A DNA stretch of 64,000 nt, taken from assembly GCA_027919835.1 (NCBI GenBank), contig JANVFP010000031.1:186001-250000 (forward strand), in the 5' to 3' direction. Both the position numbers and the translations under genes were made by a program. The notes under the pieces are model-generated. The model made no database searches. It was not told where the DNA came from and worked only from the letters and a program-made list of their open reading frames with translations. Of the stretch, positions 22,037 through 33,695 are shown piece after piece. Source of the DNA: Lentinula raphanica. Taxonomy: Eukaryota; Basidiomycota; Agaricomycetes; Agaricales; Omphalotaceae. Within the stretch, counting starts at the first letter, position 1. Each line of letters begins with the position of its first letter.

Positions 22037-25000
22037 CTGATGATGCACTTGAGCGTCGCAATCTTGAAATCCTTGAAATCAGATGCCGCCGTTGCAGCTG
22101 CTCTCGAAACCCAGAAACAGGTTGCCGCAATTCTGGAATGATACTTCTCTGAATTCCCTCTCATGAACAAGACTGTACGCAATATAATAGAATACAGCTT
22201 CCAGCACCCGGACTCCCCTCTACCTTCCGAGCGTATCGAGCACTGTGTCCATAAGCCTTTGGTCTGGGCATCTTTCGTGGACGCAAAATTGGACCTACCT
22301 GCAGAGATGGGTGGACTTTCGGGCTCTGGAAAGACCACGACCTCCGAAAGGTGCCGGAACTGGAAGTTGTCGACTTACAACTTCTATAGCGCCACTACAC
22401 CGGAACTCATCATGAATACCCATGGTCTGGGTGAAGCTGAATTGCATTCAGTTTGTAGGCGCTTGAAATCCTCCTACTGGCCCTGGTAGGTTCTACTCAG
22501 TACTCTTTTCTTGCGTCAAGCCTCTCTCGCGACACCACAGCCATTCATCTCTCATCTCAGCAAGAAATAGGCAGTAGATGCAGGGTGTGAACGCTTCAGC
22601 AATCTCCAACTATCTGCAACATTCAATGGACATCATAGAGAGAAGGGCAATGATAGCTGAGGATCACCGAACCACGAGACAGCAGCGATCCTCGAAAGAC
22701 ACGTAGAGAAATTACACGCAACCGGCGACAAGGAAAGAGAACTTGAAGGTAGTCAGACACAACTAGATCTGGCGGCGCCTATATGGTCAAGTTTTCCACG
22801 CTCTACACGCTGCAATTTCATTCGTTAGCCCTTTCCTCTTCTCCTCTACATCATCTACCGCTCTCTCGAATCCAGCTCGACATTCTTCAACCGGAACTCA
22901 AAACGATGCCCTGCCAACGAACAACGTGGATCAGACGAAGATTCCAGCCCTATTCAAGGCGAAGAGCTTCTACTCTTTCGACTGTCAGTTGATATCCTCA
23001 ATCTCAAGCGATTTGGACTGATAACCCTGGCAGGATTTCGAGCGAGGGTTTCTCTTAGACGAGCGGTTGTTCTGGGAATTCGTACGCTCAAGTTTCGCTT
23101 TCATCTCACAGAAGGAGTCTAACACCAGCGTTTTTCTTGTTTAGGTCGCTGCTCTTTTTCCCGAACAATTTCATGCCCACCAGGATGCATGAAGGACTCC
23201 TTTGAATGTGCGGCCACGAACTTTTGTCTTGCCAGAATTGTTCTCACTATACTACTCCAGATGCTCCAAACCATAGAGTCTGCAATCCTCTATCTCATGC
23301 GCTTTGACACAAATTTTCGCCCCTCGGTGTACACTCTCTTTTCGCAAATCTGAATCACGTTGCAGCTTCGTCGGTGAGTGGTTTTCCTTGCATATCGTCG
23401 GCGGCATGTTCTGATATCGATTTCCAGCCCACGTTGTGTATATAAAGTCTATCAGTCCATGTGTATATAACCTCTTGTGAAGGGCGCCAACACCAAGCGG
23501 ACGACTGCATTTTGAAGTCATCATCCGCGTTGTTAAGGCCCACGGAGTCGACGCTTGTTCAACCAGGCTGGTCTCGCCATTGTCCATGTGATTACATAGT
23601 CTGCTGTGACTAGAAATGCATTGATCTTCCTCCAATCTATGCCCCTTCAACGCTACACTGTTAGATCGTTCAAGTCACCCACTCACGGCTTTCCGTTGGT
23701 TCGACGACGCGGTTTCCTTTACATCTGACAGCAGCTCTGCTTGTTCTACAGTTCTGGATTGTTCACTATACCTGGATTGTTAGTTTGGTGTTCTGGCTGG
23801 GTTTGGAGGGTATTGATGCCAGTACATGTCCGGGGTACGAAAGCCTGTCCATATCATCGCCTCAGTGAATCTGACTTTTTTTGTGCAGAGTATTGGCTTT
23901 ATCATTCGAAGTCACCAATATCATTCGATCATCCTCGGCATCTTGATCTTTGTTAGCGTGAATCAAGATCATGAATACATCGGAGCCCGCTATTGGTACA
24001 TCCCAAACGCGCCATTTGTCGGTGGCTTTGCTGCTGGCAGTAACGATTGGAGTCATTGTTACTGCCAGCTTTGCTTGCGTATCACGGCAGGCGAAACAAA
24101 GAACACCCATAGAAGACCATCCCGCGAGCAGCCAAATTTGTTCTCTGGCGGTACGATATCTCTCTTGGTGGTTGAGTTGTGCCTCACAATCTACCCTAGG
24201 ATTCCAATCTACAAAGCCTCGGCCTCTCAAGATTCAGCGTTAGCCAATGCCCCACTTGCAACGATGGCTCCCGACACAATCAATTTGCGCTCATTCACAG
24301 GCACGCTCGAGCAACGCCAGTCAATTCCAACACACACGAATATCTCGAATCCGTCGCGTTCCGATAATCGATGTGAACAAGGGACGTTGCAGCTAGTATG
24401 TCCTATATCCCCCCTCGATTCAGTCCGATTGACTCACATCATTAACTCTGTTCTGTAGGGACTATTAGCGAAAACGATCAGAGACTTTCTCCACCTGATC
24501 GTTGTCCAATATCCAGGGGACGACACCTTCGCTGCGGGTGCCGCAAGAATCGCCTTGATCAATCGTATAATCAAAGGCTTCTCCCTAACTATCCTATCCC
24601 CCATCACATCCTCTTGGATTCCCATTACCTGTCTCAATTCTTACCTCTCCCATACTGGGCGACTGGGGTTCTTTCACACTCACGTGTGACAAGCACGGCT
24701 TCCCAAACTCTACATGGGTTAGAAAGCCAACGTTTGCCAACCCCTATTCACCTTATATCTCGGTTGCTACCACAATGGTCACCGAGAACCCTACGCCAAA
24801 CTCTGCCATTCATCGGGAATAAAAATAGGGCCCAGACAGGGCGGCGGTGTGTTTCTGATATCAACGAGGCACATAATCTGGTGGATTCAAGCAAGGCTCT
24901 TGTTCTATGTCATAACTACTCATCACAACTATAGTAAGCTTGATGTAAATATGTAATTTAAATATCAATTTGCTGCTCAGGGAAGTTCAATGATTTTTGG

Positions 25001-26160
25001 AGCCCGAAACACCAGTAGAAGAGAATTTCTCAACTGTATCTAGCTTTAGTGTATAGTAACTTGTGTTCTGAGTTTTCTGCTAACCTCAAAAATGTTGCCC
25101 TACTATATCAATAAAGGGGAAAGCCTTCAAATATGAGCAAAAAGATATTGCTGCCCAGAGCACCTGAAAGCTTCCGAAAGAAACTCAAAGATCCGGAAAG
25201 CACTTGAAAGCACCAGAGAAATTGGCATTTTCTAGAAGAGCTTTGGGTACCTAGGCTCCCTCAAGCACAAAATAAGCTTTGAGGGCACCTAAGAAATGGG
25301 CAATTTCTGGGGGAACCTCAGGTTCCTGAGGCCCAGGATATTTTTCCTGATGATTTGGGTAAGATTCCATCAAGCTTCAATCGTCCGGCGAAACTCATGC
25401 TCAACTGTTCTATTCTGGTTCCATTCTTTACAGTTATTACAATGGCTGTGATGGTTCAGGAGCTGACTGTAAGGAACACCTTTTAAATCTGAACTTTGTG
25501 TGCAAGCCTGAGTCTTTCTTAGGCACTAGTGCGAGTTGCTCCACTGCATTCCATTCTGACGGAGACACCGGCGTGCAAGTTGCATGCCAAACTGACAATG
25601 TGAGTCTTCAGTGCTCTCTCGCTCTTCCACTCTCCACGCTTATCTTGAAATGAAGGTCAACCTTGCGATCACTTTCTGTGACTAGGTGAAAAAACAGAAC
25701 TCTTGCGATGCCGACAATCATTCTCTGTCCCGGCGATGCAAGAATGTCGTTCTGTCTATTAGTGCTGAACAAATCTACATTCTCCCCATTTCTCCCTCTT
25801 TTTCTTCTTCCTTGTACTTGAATTCTAGGATACTGCATACAAATGGGAATCAGGTTGATAACAACAACAGAAATTGAACGTGAATTGAATCAAGAGCGTA
25901 GCTTGTACTTATTCATGTACAGTACGTGGTCACAACTCACAAACATCTACATGAACTTTGAAGGAAAACGGCGAACGCGAATCAAGCAAGGAAGTGGTTC
26001 AATTGCATTGCCAGAAAAAGCGTCAACAGCCTTCAGAACGGACATATGCATCGCAGTAAGATTATGCACGACGCCAAAATTTGGATCGGACAGCACGCGT
26101 TGCCTCGGAAGTGGGGTCCATCCAGCTTACGTAAAGTTCTGGCAGGCATCTCAACATGAA
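22037..26160. other. Gene-poor stretch with decayed sequence
   Basis: No convincing gene. A 108-codon frame at 22163-22489 contains a P-loop-like GLSGSGKTTTSE without the rest of a nucleotide-binding domain. Frames around 23971-24243 contain one hydrophobic segment (SVALLLAVTIGVIVTASFA). The segment 25130-25360 is rich in CTCAAAG/GAAAGC words and ends in a CCTGATGA-type terminus resembling the small inverted-repeat element at 27642, so it may be a diverged relative. Confidence 0.35.
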
Positions 26161-26169
26161 CTCCTCAAC

Positions 26170-26678
26170 CTCAGCCCCGCCTCAGCCTGTCCTCAACCGA
26201 ATTCAACAAATTTGCCGTTCTCCTCAAAACCTTCTTTATCCCCTGTCACTCAGCGCTGGTTCAGTAGGTATTGGTTTTTCCTTTCATACTCCAAACCAAC
26301 ATCCTCCTCTTGCAGCTGATCATCATCGGTCCTCAGATTCAAATTCAAATCCCAAGTTGTTTATTGCACTTTTTGCTGGTCAAAATTGCTGCTCTACCTC
26401 AGTTTAGTAAGTGCTCTCTTGATTCCATGGCTCAGAAAGTTGACCATATACTTCGACTCAGCCCATCCTCTTTGCGCAGTGCGAATCAAAAATCTGATCG
26501 CATTCATAACTTTTCCTTCACATCCGTCGTGGACATACCCCAGCTGTCCTGTCGCTCGACTCGACATCCCACATCGCCGTGCCGACATATCTTCATCCTC
26601 CGCTCTTCCTCCCTGCCCAAAGAGCTGACGAACATCTCCCAGATATTCGTCAAACTCAAACGACTCTCATCGTTCAAA
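26170..26678 (+). promoter_or_regulatory. Leader of secreted-family copy A
   Basis: Conserved with the regions upstream of the three other family members. It contains the CAGCGCTGGTTC block near 26254, a GTAAGTGC splice-donor-like site near 26408 and the CAAAATG start context. Part of it stays open in frame with the gene from 26271, but the leaders of the other copies suggest this is 5' UTR with introns. Confidence 0.5.
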
Positions 26679-27548
26679 ATGCGCTTTTGCGTGACGTACT
26701 CTTTCGCGGCTGTCCTTTTGGGTGCAGTCTCCGTGACCGCGAGGCCCTTGCCGCTAGATAGCCTGCATTCATTACAGAAAAGGGCAGAGCTGGGTATTGT
26801 GCTTTGGCTCGGACTTGTCAATGAAGAAAACCCGGTGCAAATCAAGTTAGCATCCAATTCAACCAGAGAGTCGAGCGACTTTTCTTTCCGCATAGGCAAC
26901 CTCCACTCTGTCACCTACAAAGATGGCAAAGATAATGTTCCGCTCCCATTGCCAGTCATGGACATAGGAAGGCAAGCTGACATGGATCATTACTACTTGT
27001 CATTGGGATTAGGATTGCCACCCTACTTTAGACGATTGGCCGAAAACACTAGGAAACGTCACTTCAAGAGCCTCTTGGACCGTGAAAAACTCGAGACAAG
27101 CATGCATCGCGATATCCTTGGAAAACTAGCCGAAATCAACTTCGAGTTGACAGAATACGAAGCTAGATCCTGCGTCTTTGCTGCCTTATCATATTTCGTT
27201 TCCGAAGGGCTTCTTTCGCTTGAAAACGTCATCGGCATGATAGATCATATAGTCAAGATCATGGAAACACTCAAACTATCTGTACCTCTTCTCCCAAGCA
27301 CGAGCGCAGCCTTGCCCAAAGTTCCAAACGAGTCTCTGTTGCAGCATGTAGATGTTGACGAACCTTGGTCCCCGCCGAAATCTAGTGCTGCCTTGCTCAA
27401 CAAATTCGCGTCGAATGATCCAGTCCAGCATGGAGGTGGCAGCCTACAACCAAAGCATCCCGCGAGCACAAGCACTGCCTTGCGCCATCTCCTTGGTCCA
27501 CCAAACCCGCTCAACCCTGCTAATTTGGCTCATATCCTGAATCCTTGA
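26679..27548 (+). CDS. Secreted Kex2-site protein, family copy A
   Basis: 289 residues from the ATG at 26679, chosen because it begins a clear signal peptide (MRFCVTYSFAAVLLGAVSVTA) that aligns with the starts of copies B, C and D. A propeptide follows, ending HSLQKR, a kexin-type processing site at about residue 36. The mature part holds the family core, which ends in SCVFAALSYF, and then a Pro/Ser-rich tail with NPLNPANLAH near the end. There is one conserved Cys, so it is not a disulphide-rich effector. Known function: none recognised. The upstream frame to 26271 is probably leader. First of four diverged tandem copies. The gene looks intact and intronless in its coding part. Confidence 0.72.
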   Translation: MRFCVTYSFAAVLLGAVSVTARPLPLDSLHSLQKRAELGIVLWLGLVNEENPVQIKLASNSTRESSDFSFRIGNLHSVTYKDGKDNVPLPLPVMDIGRQADMDHYYLSLGLGLPPYFRRLAENTRKRHFKSLLDREKLETSMHRDILGKLAEINFELTEYEARSCVFAALSYFVSEGLLSLENVIGMIDHIVKIMETLKLSVPLLPSTSAALPKVPNESLLQHVDVDEPWSPPKSSAALLNKFASNDPVQHGGGSLQPKHPASTSTALRHLLGPPNPLNPANLAHILNP

Positions 27549-27641
27549 GTATTCGTTGTACAGTCATCTTCTTTGTAATTCGAGATATATCACTTATTAT
27601 GCATTCGTACATTCAAGATGGATCCAGGAAGAATCACGTTC

Positions 27642-27885
27642 CATCAGGAAAAATGTTTCAGGCCTAGGGCACTCAAAGATACCCCCCAATTCTTATGCAC
27701 TTTGAGGCTGCTCAAAGTGCCCAAAGCTCCTCAAAGATCCTCAAAGATCCCCAAAGATCCTCAAAGATCCTCAAAGACACCTCAAAGAACCTAGAGAATC
27801 TAGGCAACCAAAAGGTACTCTGAAAGCTCCTAAAATTTAGGGGGTATCTCTGGATGCCCTAGGCATGAAATACTTTTTCCTGATG
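27642..27885. mobile_element. Small non-autonomous inverted-repeat element (MITE-like)
   Basis: 244 bp bounded by about 31-bp terminal inverted repeats. The left end is CATCAGGAAAAATGTTTCAG and the right end is its near-exact complement ending TTTTTCCTGATG, both followed inwards by GCCTAGGGCA. The interior is dominated by imperfect CTCAAAGATCC repeats. There is no ORF. Flanking duplication is unclear (CGTTC occurs on both sides but not symmetrically). Confidence 0.72.
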
Positions 27886-28383
27886 TCGTTCGTCGCCCTC
27901 AAACTTCAGTCTCATCATCCCTCGTTTTTCTGTGTAAGTAACGGTCTGGATAAAGCTCGTGCTACCGGTTTCTCTCAATGTTGCATCTGCGTTTCAAGCA
28001 TTTGAAACATATACATATCAGATGTCGTCAACGCCGCATTCTACATACTGAGCCAAAAATTGTCCTTTCATCTCGATTTTCGCCCTTTTTCACCTCTTTC
28101 CACAGCCTTCCACCTCCTTCCACTCGTTCTCCTGTTCAGCCTTCGCTTATATGTAACCGAACACAGGCTGGTCTGCTTTGATCTGTACTGATAAGCAAAG
28201 AGGGATTTTCAGGCGTCTGGACTTTAGGGTAAGGCAACATATCTTATCGTCACTTGTGTATGCCTCAATGGAGTTATTCAGCTGGATATCCCTAACAAAG
28301 AGTCTGCTTGCGATAGTCGATGAACGACATTCACTAGCATTCACTGTGCTGCTCTGTGCAAGAACTCCTGTTCTAGAATCAGG
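27886..28383. other. Spacer with block repeated at 29.2 kb
   Basis: No gene. The part around 28160-28290 (ACAGGCTGGTCTG, TGATCTGTACTGATAA, GAGGGATTTT, CAACATAT) recurs in diverged form at about 29205-29300, on the far side of the solo LTR. Confidence 0.5.
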
Positions 28384-29134
28384 GCATCTGTTATATTCAT
28401 ACCTCCGACTCCGATCCGATTCCGATCCGATTCCGATCCAGACCCCTCCCTAATCCCCTCACACTCATTTTATGTTTGTTATTTCTCCTCCGATAGCTTT
28501 TATAGCTCCGATGGCTCCGATGGCTCCGACTCCGGAGCTTGTACTTAATGTTTGCTTGTTTATTAGTGTAACTCCGATCCGATTCGGAGGCACAGCCACA
28601 GTCCTTATTGTCTTTATGCCTATCACTCTTATTGTCTTTTATTTTACAATAAGTACATTCATTCTTTTGTTATGACTTTACAATAGTTATTGTTAATTAC
28701 TTGACAGCCTCGGAACTTGATTACTCCGAGACTGGTATATAAGCCTTAGTAGTTTGTACTGTAGGCTTAACCTCGAAATCGACTTGGGTACGACCTAGTT
28801 ACCTCTGGTACTAGTTTCAGTCCTATCTAGTACAACCTCTGCCTTCACGTCTAGTCCGTTTGACTCTTTGTTTAGTCCGACTCCGACTCCGACTCCGACT
28901 TTCCCACGGTCCGACGGTCCTATTGGATCCTTACGTTCGTCACCTACCCTCAGGGACACGCAGCAAGTAGAAGGTGTTGGTCAATAACAGCACCAAGTCC
29001 CGCAACCATCCGTAGGGTCTTGTACACTTTCCTACCTGCTCGGTACTTCCTAAGTCCGATCTCAGGACCTACTAGGTCCGACTCCGGAATCTCCGGACCC
29101 CTCCGACCCTATCTGGCACGACCCTAACAGCATC
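28384..29134. mobile_element. Solo LTR with 5-bp target duplication
   Basis: A 741-bp LTR (28389-29129) begins TGTTA and ends TAACA, and direct GCATC duplications flank it (28384-28388 and 29130-29134). It contains a TATA-like GGTATATAAGCC near 28733 and several CCGACTCCGA / CCGATTCCGAT short tandem repeats. There is no internal retrotransposon, so it is the remnant of LTR-LTR recombination. Copia or gypsy origin cannot be decided. Confidence 0.85.
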
Positions 29135-30150
29135 ATTCAATGTTCTTGGCTTTCAGCATGTCGTTCGAGGCATTTCCTTCTGTGACGCTAAGTTCTAGAT
29201 GAACACAGGTTTGTCTGATATGATCTGTGCTGATAATCAAGGAGGGATTTTTGGGAGACAACATATTTTATGCCCCTCTCATGCCTCGATAGCTCGCTAT
29301 AGTAGGCTATAGTCCTTAAGCTAGATGAATCTCTGAATATCACAAAGGTCTGCTTGGTACGGTCAATTCGGTACGCAAAGAGTTGTGAGTGCCCACACAA
29401 TCTCTTCCAGTGTTTTCCATGCTCATAACATCACCCCTCGTCACCCCTCATCATGCATCAATGTCAACCCTCATCGATCATCAATCGCGCGTACTTTTTC
29501 TAATTGAGGACAACTTGGGTAAGACAAATAGATTCGCTTGTTCTTTGCGTCTGGCTTGCAAGTTGCGAGGATTGATCTGGATTGATCTGGATCGATATGA
29601 ATTGTGTGCTCTTGATCCTCTTGAGTCTTGAGCTTGATCCCCTTTGCCCAGTTTACTGTTTGGCAGAGTTTGCGCCTGATTCGCACCTGATGCGAATCTA
29701 AGCGAGTGGAAGAATACCCGTTACTCCCTGTTTTACTCCCAACCGCCATGCGTGCAGAGGCGTGCAGTAAGGTGCAGTACCGAGCACAGCAAAAGGAAGG
29801 ACCCGGAACAGATTCATGAATCTCGAAACACCTCGAAACACTCTCAAGTTTCAATCCTAATCTCTTTGCGAGGATTGATAGGGATTGACACTGCCAGACT
29901 GACTTGATCCCCTTTGGTACCAGGTTTGCCCAGTTCAACAGAATTTGCGCCTGATTTGCGTTTGATGTGAATCCAAACGAGTGGAAGAATATCTGTCACT
30001 CCAGGTTACACCCAACAGCCATGCGTGCACTTGCGGAGTTGGAGCTTTTGGCAGCAAGATCCATCGTACGAAATTATGCCAGTGGCCCAGTGCTGCAAAA
30101 TGCTGCGTCTATTCCGGGCAGGCCCGGAATCAGGGAGGGGGAGGTAGATG
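29135..30150. other. Spacer with internal direct repeat
   Basis: No gene is supported. Two diverged direct copies, about 290 bp apart, of a block TTTGCGCCTGATT...GAGTGGAAGAATA...CCATGCGTGCA lie at about 29670-29760 and 29945-30030. GAGGATTGAT and GATTGATCTGGAT motifs are repeated near 29568-29600 and 29870. The block around 29480-29550 (ATCGCGCGTACTTTTTCTAA) recurs near 32885 upstream of copy C. Confidence 0.6.
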
Positions 30151-30686
30151 GTTTATAAACTGAATCCTGACCTCCTTCATCATCAACTGATTCGAAACAA
30201 CACCTCTCGGCCTGTCCTCTTCAAGCCCTTTTTCAACTTTTGCTCAGCGCTGGTTCGGTACGTGCTTTGTTTTCTTCTGCCTATCCCGAACCAACTCACC
30301 ATAGAGAAGCTTCTTCTTTTAGTTGATCGTGATCGTTCAAGTCGTATCATCATTGTTTTTTTGCACTTTCTTGCTGGTCAAGATCACTACTCTCCTTCGT
30401 TTTAGTAAGTGCACTTTTGCACTTTCGATGGTTGATGTATTTGACCATGTACTTCCATTTAGATCGTCCTCTCTGTCTGCGAGTTAGATCCTCATCGCAG
30501 CCATCACTTGTGCTTCGCCTTACATCCATCGTGGACACACTCGTCTGCACTCGTATCTATAATCTTGCCTATCTGCTCCCCTCGGCATCCTCCGTCGTCG
30601 TACCCACATATTTTCGTCCCCCCGCTCCACGAACGTTTCGCATGAACCCTTCCAAACTCCGAACGACATTCTTTTCATTGTTTACA
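30151..30686 (+). promoter_or_regulatory. Leader of secreted-family copy B
   Basis: Aligns with the leaders of copies C and D: CTCAGCGCTGGTTCGGTACG near 30240, CAACTCACCATAGAGAAGC near 30291, TTTCTTGCTGGTCAAGA near 30368 and a TAGTAAGTGC donor-like site near 30403. Conservation without a shared reading frame suggests a spliced 5' UTR or promoter. Confidence 0.55.
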
Positions 30687-31325
30687 ATGCGCCTCCCTAT
30701 AACGTGCTCCCTTCTTGCGGCTGTTCTTCTGGGTGTAATCTCTGTGACTGCGAGTCCCTTCCCGTCACATAGCCATCATCCATTACAGAAAAGGGCTCCA
30801 GGTCATGTGTTTTGGCTTGGGCTTGTCAGTGGAGATCAGCCATTGGAATATAAGTTGGCCTCCAACTCCATGAGAGAGCAGAGCCACTTTTGTTTACGTT
30901 TGGGCAACATCGGTGCTATCATTTTCAGAGGCGGTGGAGAGACCCAACAGTTGGAAATCCCAGTCACTGACAAGGAAAAAACACGACATATCCTGGAATC
31001 CTACATCTCATCAGGGTTGGTGCTGCTAGGCAATCGAAGTGAACGTCTAAGAGCGCAGCTCGGTGTTCACCTTGCCAACGCTGCAACACTCAGCACACCC
31101 ATCCATCCCGAGATCTCTCAAAAGCTTCAGGAAATTAGCTTTTCCAACGAGCTCGGAGCCCACGATAGCACTGAAGCCCCGGTTGGAGCCCTTGACGTCT
31201 TCGGAGTGATCTTGTATTTCGTTGACAAGGATTTGCTCAAAATCGAAGCAGTCCTCGAAAAGATACCGTTTATAGTGGCTACTATGAACGAACTCAAGCA
31301 TCCTGGGTCCGGAAGCGCCGCTTGA
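30687..31325 (+). CDS. Secreted Kex2-site protein, family copy B
   Basis: 212 residues starting with signal peptide MRLPITCSLLAAVLLGVISV and a propeptide ending HPLQKR. The mature N-terminus (APGHVFWLGLVSGDQPLEYKLASNS) is close to copy A. The core continues to HPEISQKLQEISF and a degenerate version of the C-terminal helix region (VGALDVFGVILYF), where the family Cys is lost. It stops soon after (HPGSGSAA) and lacks the Pro-rich tail of A and D. Intact and probably a shortened paralogue. The frame is open upstream to 30417, but the signal peptide fixes the start. Confidence 0.72.
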   Translation: MRLPITCSLLAAVLLGVISVTASPFPSHSHHPLQKRAPGHVFWLGLVSGDQPLEYKLASNSMREQSHFCLRLGNIGAIIFRGGGETQQLEIPVTDKEKTRHILESYISSGLVLLGNRSERLRAQLGVHLANAATLSTPIHPEISQKLQEISFSNELGAHDSTEAPVGALDVFGVILYFVDKDLLKIEAVLEKIPFIVATMNELKHPGSGSAA

Positions 31326-33110
31326 CATCCTAGACGATACGATACAACTCCGCTCACGAAACCTGATGCTAGCGAGACGACCTGCCTTGTCTCACACTCT
31401 GGACCAATCTGTATTCTGATTCGTTGTAACTTGTTGTTCAAGATAGACCATTCATTCCGCCAATTTTTGTACATAGAATTCATTTGAACTTTTTTCCCTT
31501 ACATACTTTCAATCTCATTACTTCTGTCAATTCTTCATTACGCCAATTTTTGTACATATGTAGAATTCGTTCAATTTTTCCCCTTTACTTACCTTCAGTC
31601 TCATTATTTCTGTCAATTTTTCATTCTCTGTAAATATGTTGACGACAGACGTACTTACATATGTCTTGAAATCCAACTCATACTAATTTATTCTTCGATG
31701 AGCCTGAAATGAAGCAAGAGGCCAGAGCCTACTAGGGGGCGATATGGAGGGAGTTGTGACATAGACCAGTCCAATTACCCATACCGATCGGGAGCTGTGT
31801 CGCCTCAGTCAGATCAATTACCGAATCCCGATTGAAGAATCAGTGGTCGAATGATACTCACCGCGTGCGAGGACCAGCGAGTCTAACTTCGGCGCGCCAA
31901 GGAGTGAGCTTGCTGTTTCTTTGACATGTCTGTAGGAACGGGAATCATGTTGAGGGTATATGATGAAGTTCGTGAATGAAGGATATTGGAATAGACAAAT
32001 CAGTCAAAGTGTCAAGTGACGCCCTAAACACGAACAAAACTTGGTTGAAACCAAGAAAGATATGCGGATATAAAGAGACGTTGAACGACATAGATCTGGG
32101 CCTTGGTCAACGGTGGAGTAGAGTGATAGATGAGTCCTTTGATGAGTGGAAAAAAGGGTGGCGTAGTTGTGAAAGGAAGGACCTTGACCAGCAACAAGAG
32201 ATGACCTATCGCGAGCAAGTATGTAGCGTGAATATGTTGTATGAAGGTATCCATGATGGCATGACTTCGAGAAGAGAAGAGATGGCGCTCGAGTACTAGG
32301 AAGTGGCAGTGGTTGAACGAAAAAAAACTATAACCCAAACACAGAGTGGATGTGTCGAGCCTGCTGGAGTCATCTCTGCGCCTCTAGGACGGTGTACGAC
32401 GTGTGAGGACTCCGTGTGTATCCACTCTGTACAGTATTGTTGAAATTTGCCTTCCAAGATCCCAAATGGCGGCACATGGTAGTAGCTGGTAGTCTCCCAA
32501 AGACTCCCATAGACTCCAGACTCATGCGAGACAAGTTCGTTCCAGATCTCGATGTGGCCTTGCTCTGGCGAACAGGCTGTAGCACAGGTGATTTGATTTG
32601 ATAAGCCAGGACTCGCGATTTTCTGGGTTCTATTCACAAACTTGAACGCGTCTACTAGGAGTCCAGGTTTAAGTACTCTTCGTGAACTATACAGATGGCT
32701 GTTGAACCAGGCTCAATATGTCAGGGTGACTTATAATCGTTCACGCTGAATCCCGTAATGGCCTGCTTGCTACAGTCTGAGTCTCCGATTCAGCATGGAA
32801 AGAAGCCCACACAAAACCGAGTCTTTCACTGTCACTGTCATGAGCAATTTTCCACCTCATGACATCGTCCATAATCGTCTTTCATCGCGCGTATATTTCT
32901 TATCCAGGACAATTCGGGAAGAAAAAGCGGTTCGCTTGTTTTTGCTGTGTATGCAACCCTATGCACATTGCAACCAGATGCAACCCTACTATAGGGCCTA
33001 CACGGTGAGCAGGTGGAGGCCCGAGGGTCTTGGAGGCGGCAGTTGAATATCCGAACTCAATACATTTCCCGTTGGATGTTGGGTTGGTATACGCGTTGAA
33101 ATTGTGCCGG
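31326..33110. other. 3' region of copy B and spacer
   Basis: 31380-31700 matches the 3' regions of copies C and D (CTCTGGACCAATCTGTATTC, ATAGACCATTCATTCCGCCAA, CTTGAAAT, TCTTCGATGAGCC). A piece around 31455-31620 is itself tandemly duplicated. Beyond that, one 107-codon frame (31976-32299, MKDIGIDKSVKVSS) has no recognisable features and is not called as a gene. Confidence 0.5.
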
Positions 33111-33695
33111 TGCTGTGAGATGCTGTGTCCAATCTCGGGAGAGCCCAAGGGGCAGATCGTTCATAAACTGGTCCCAAAAGCCTCCTCTGCGGAATATTTT
33201 CCTGTCTTTATCAAAATCTCCTTCATCTACTACTGCTCAGCGCTGGTTCGGTACGCGCTCTGTTTCTTCATGATACAAACCTCCAACTCACCCATAGAGA
33301 AGCTTCTTTTTCAGTTGACTGTGATCGTTCAAGCGTTCAAGTCATATCATAATCTCTGTTTCGCATTTTTTACTGGTCAAAATCACTGCTTTCCCTCGCT
33401 CTAGTAAGCGTGCTTTTGGTCCTTTGCCGGTGTATGCACTTAACCATGTACTTTCACTTATGTAGACCATCTCCTCTGTCTGCGAATAAATCCGGATCGC
33501 AGCCATCACTTTAGCTTCACCTTAGGCTTACATCGACAGTCATAGGCACACTCGTCTGCACTCCTATCGTCCTCATCTACTCCTCTTGACATCCCCTCTC
33601 GCCGTACCAACATATCTTCGTCCTCCGCTCTGCGTCTCTGTCTCGAACATTACCCATAAATCCTTTCATCCCAAACGACCTTCTCATTCTTCAAA
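33111..33695 (+). promoter_or_regulatory. Leader of secreted-family copy C
   Basis: Same block order as in copies B and D: CTCAGCGCTGGTTCGGTACGCG near 33236, AACTCACCCATAGAGAAGC, TTTACTGGTCAAAATCACTGC and CTAGTAAGCGTGC near 33402, followed by the region with CTCTGTCTGCGA and the CAAAATG start. Confidence 0.55.

Noticed and set aside
22306..22345. Walker A-like GLSGSGKTTT as evidence for an ATPase gene
   Set aside because: No Walker B or other NTPase motif in any frame nearby, and the frame ends after about 60 codons.
31976..32299. 107-codon ORF as a gene
   Set aside because: No signal, domain or homologous partner in the other family units; composition is not distinctive.
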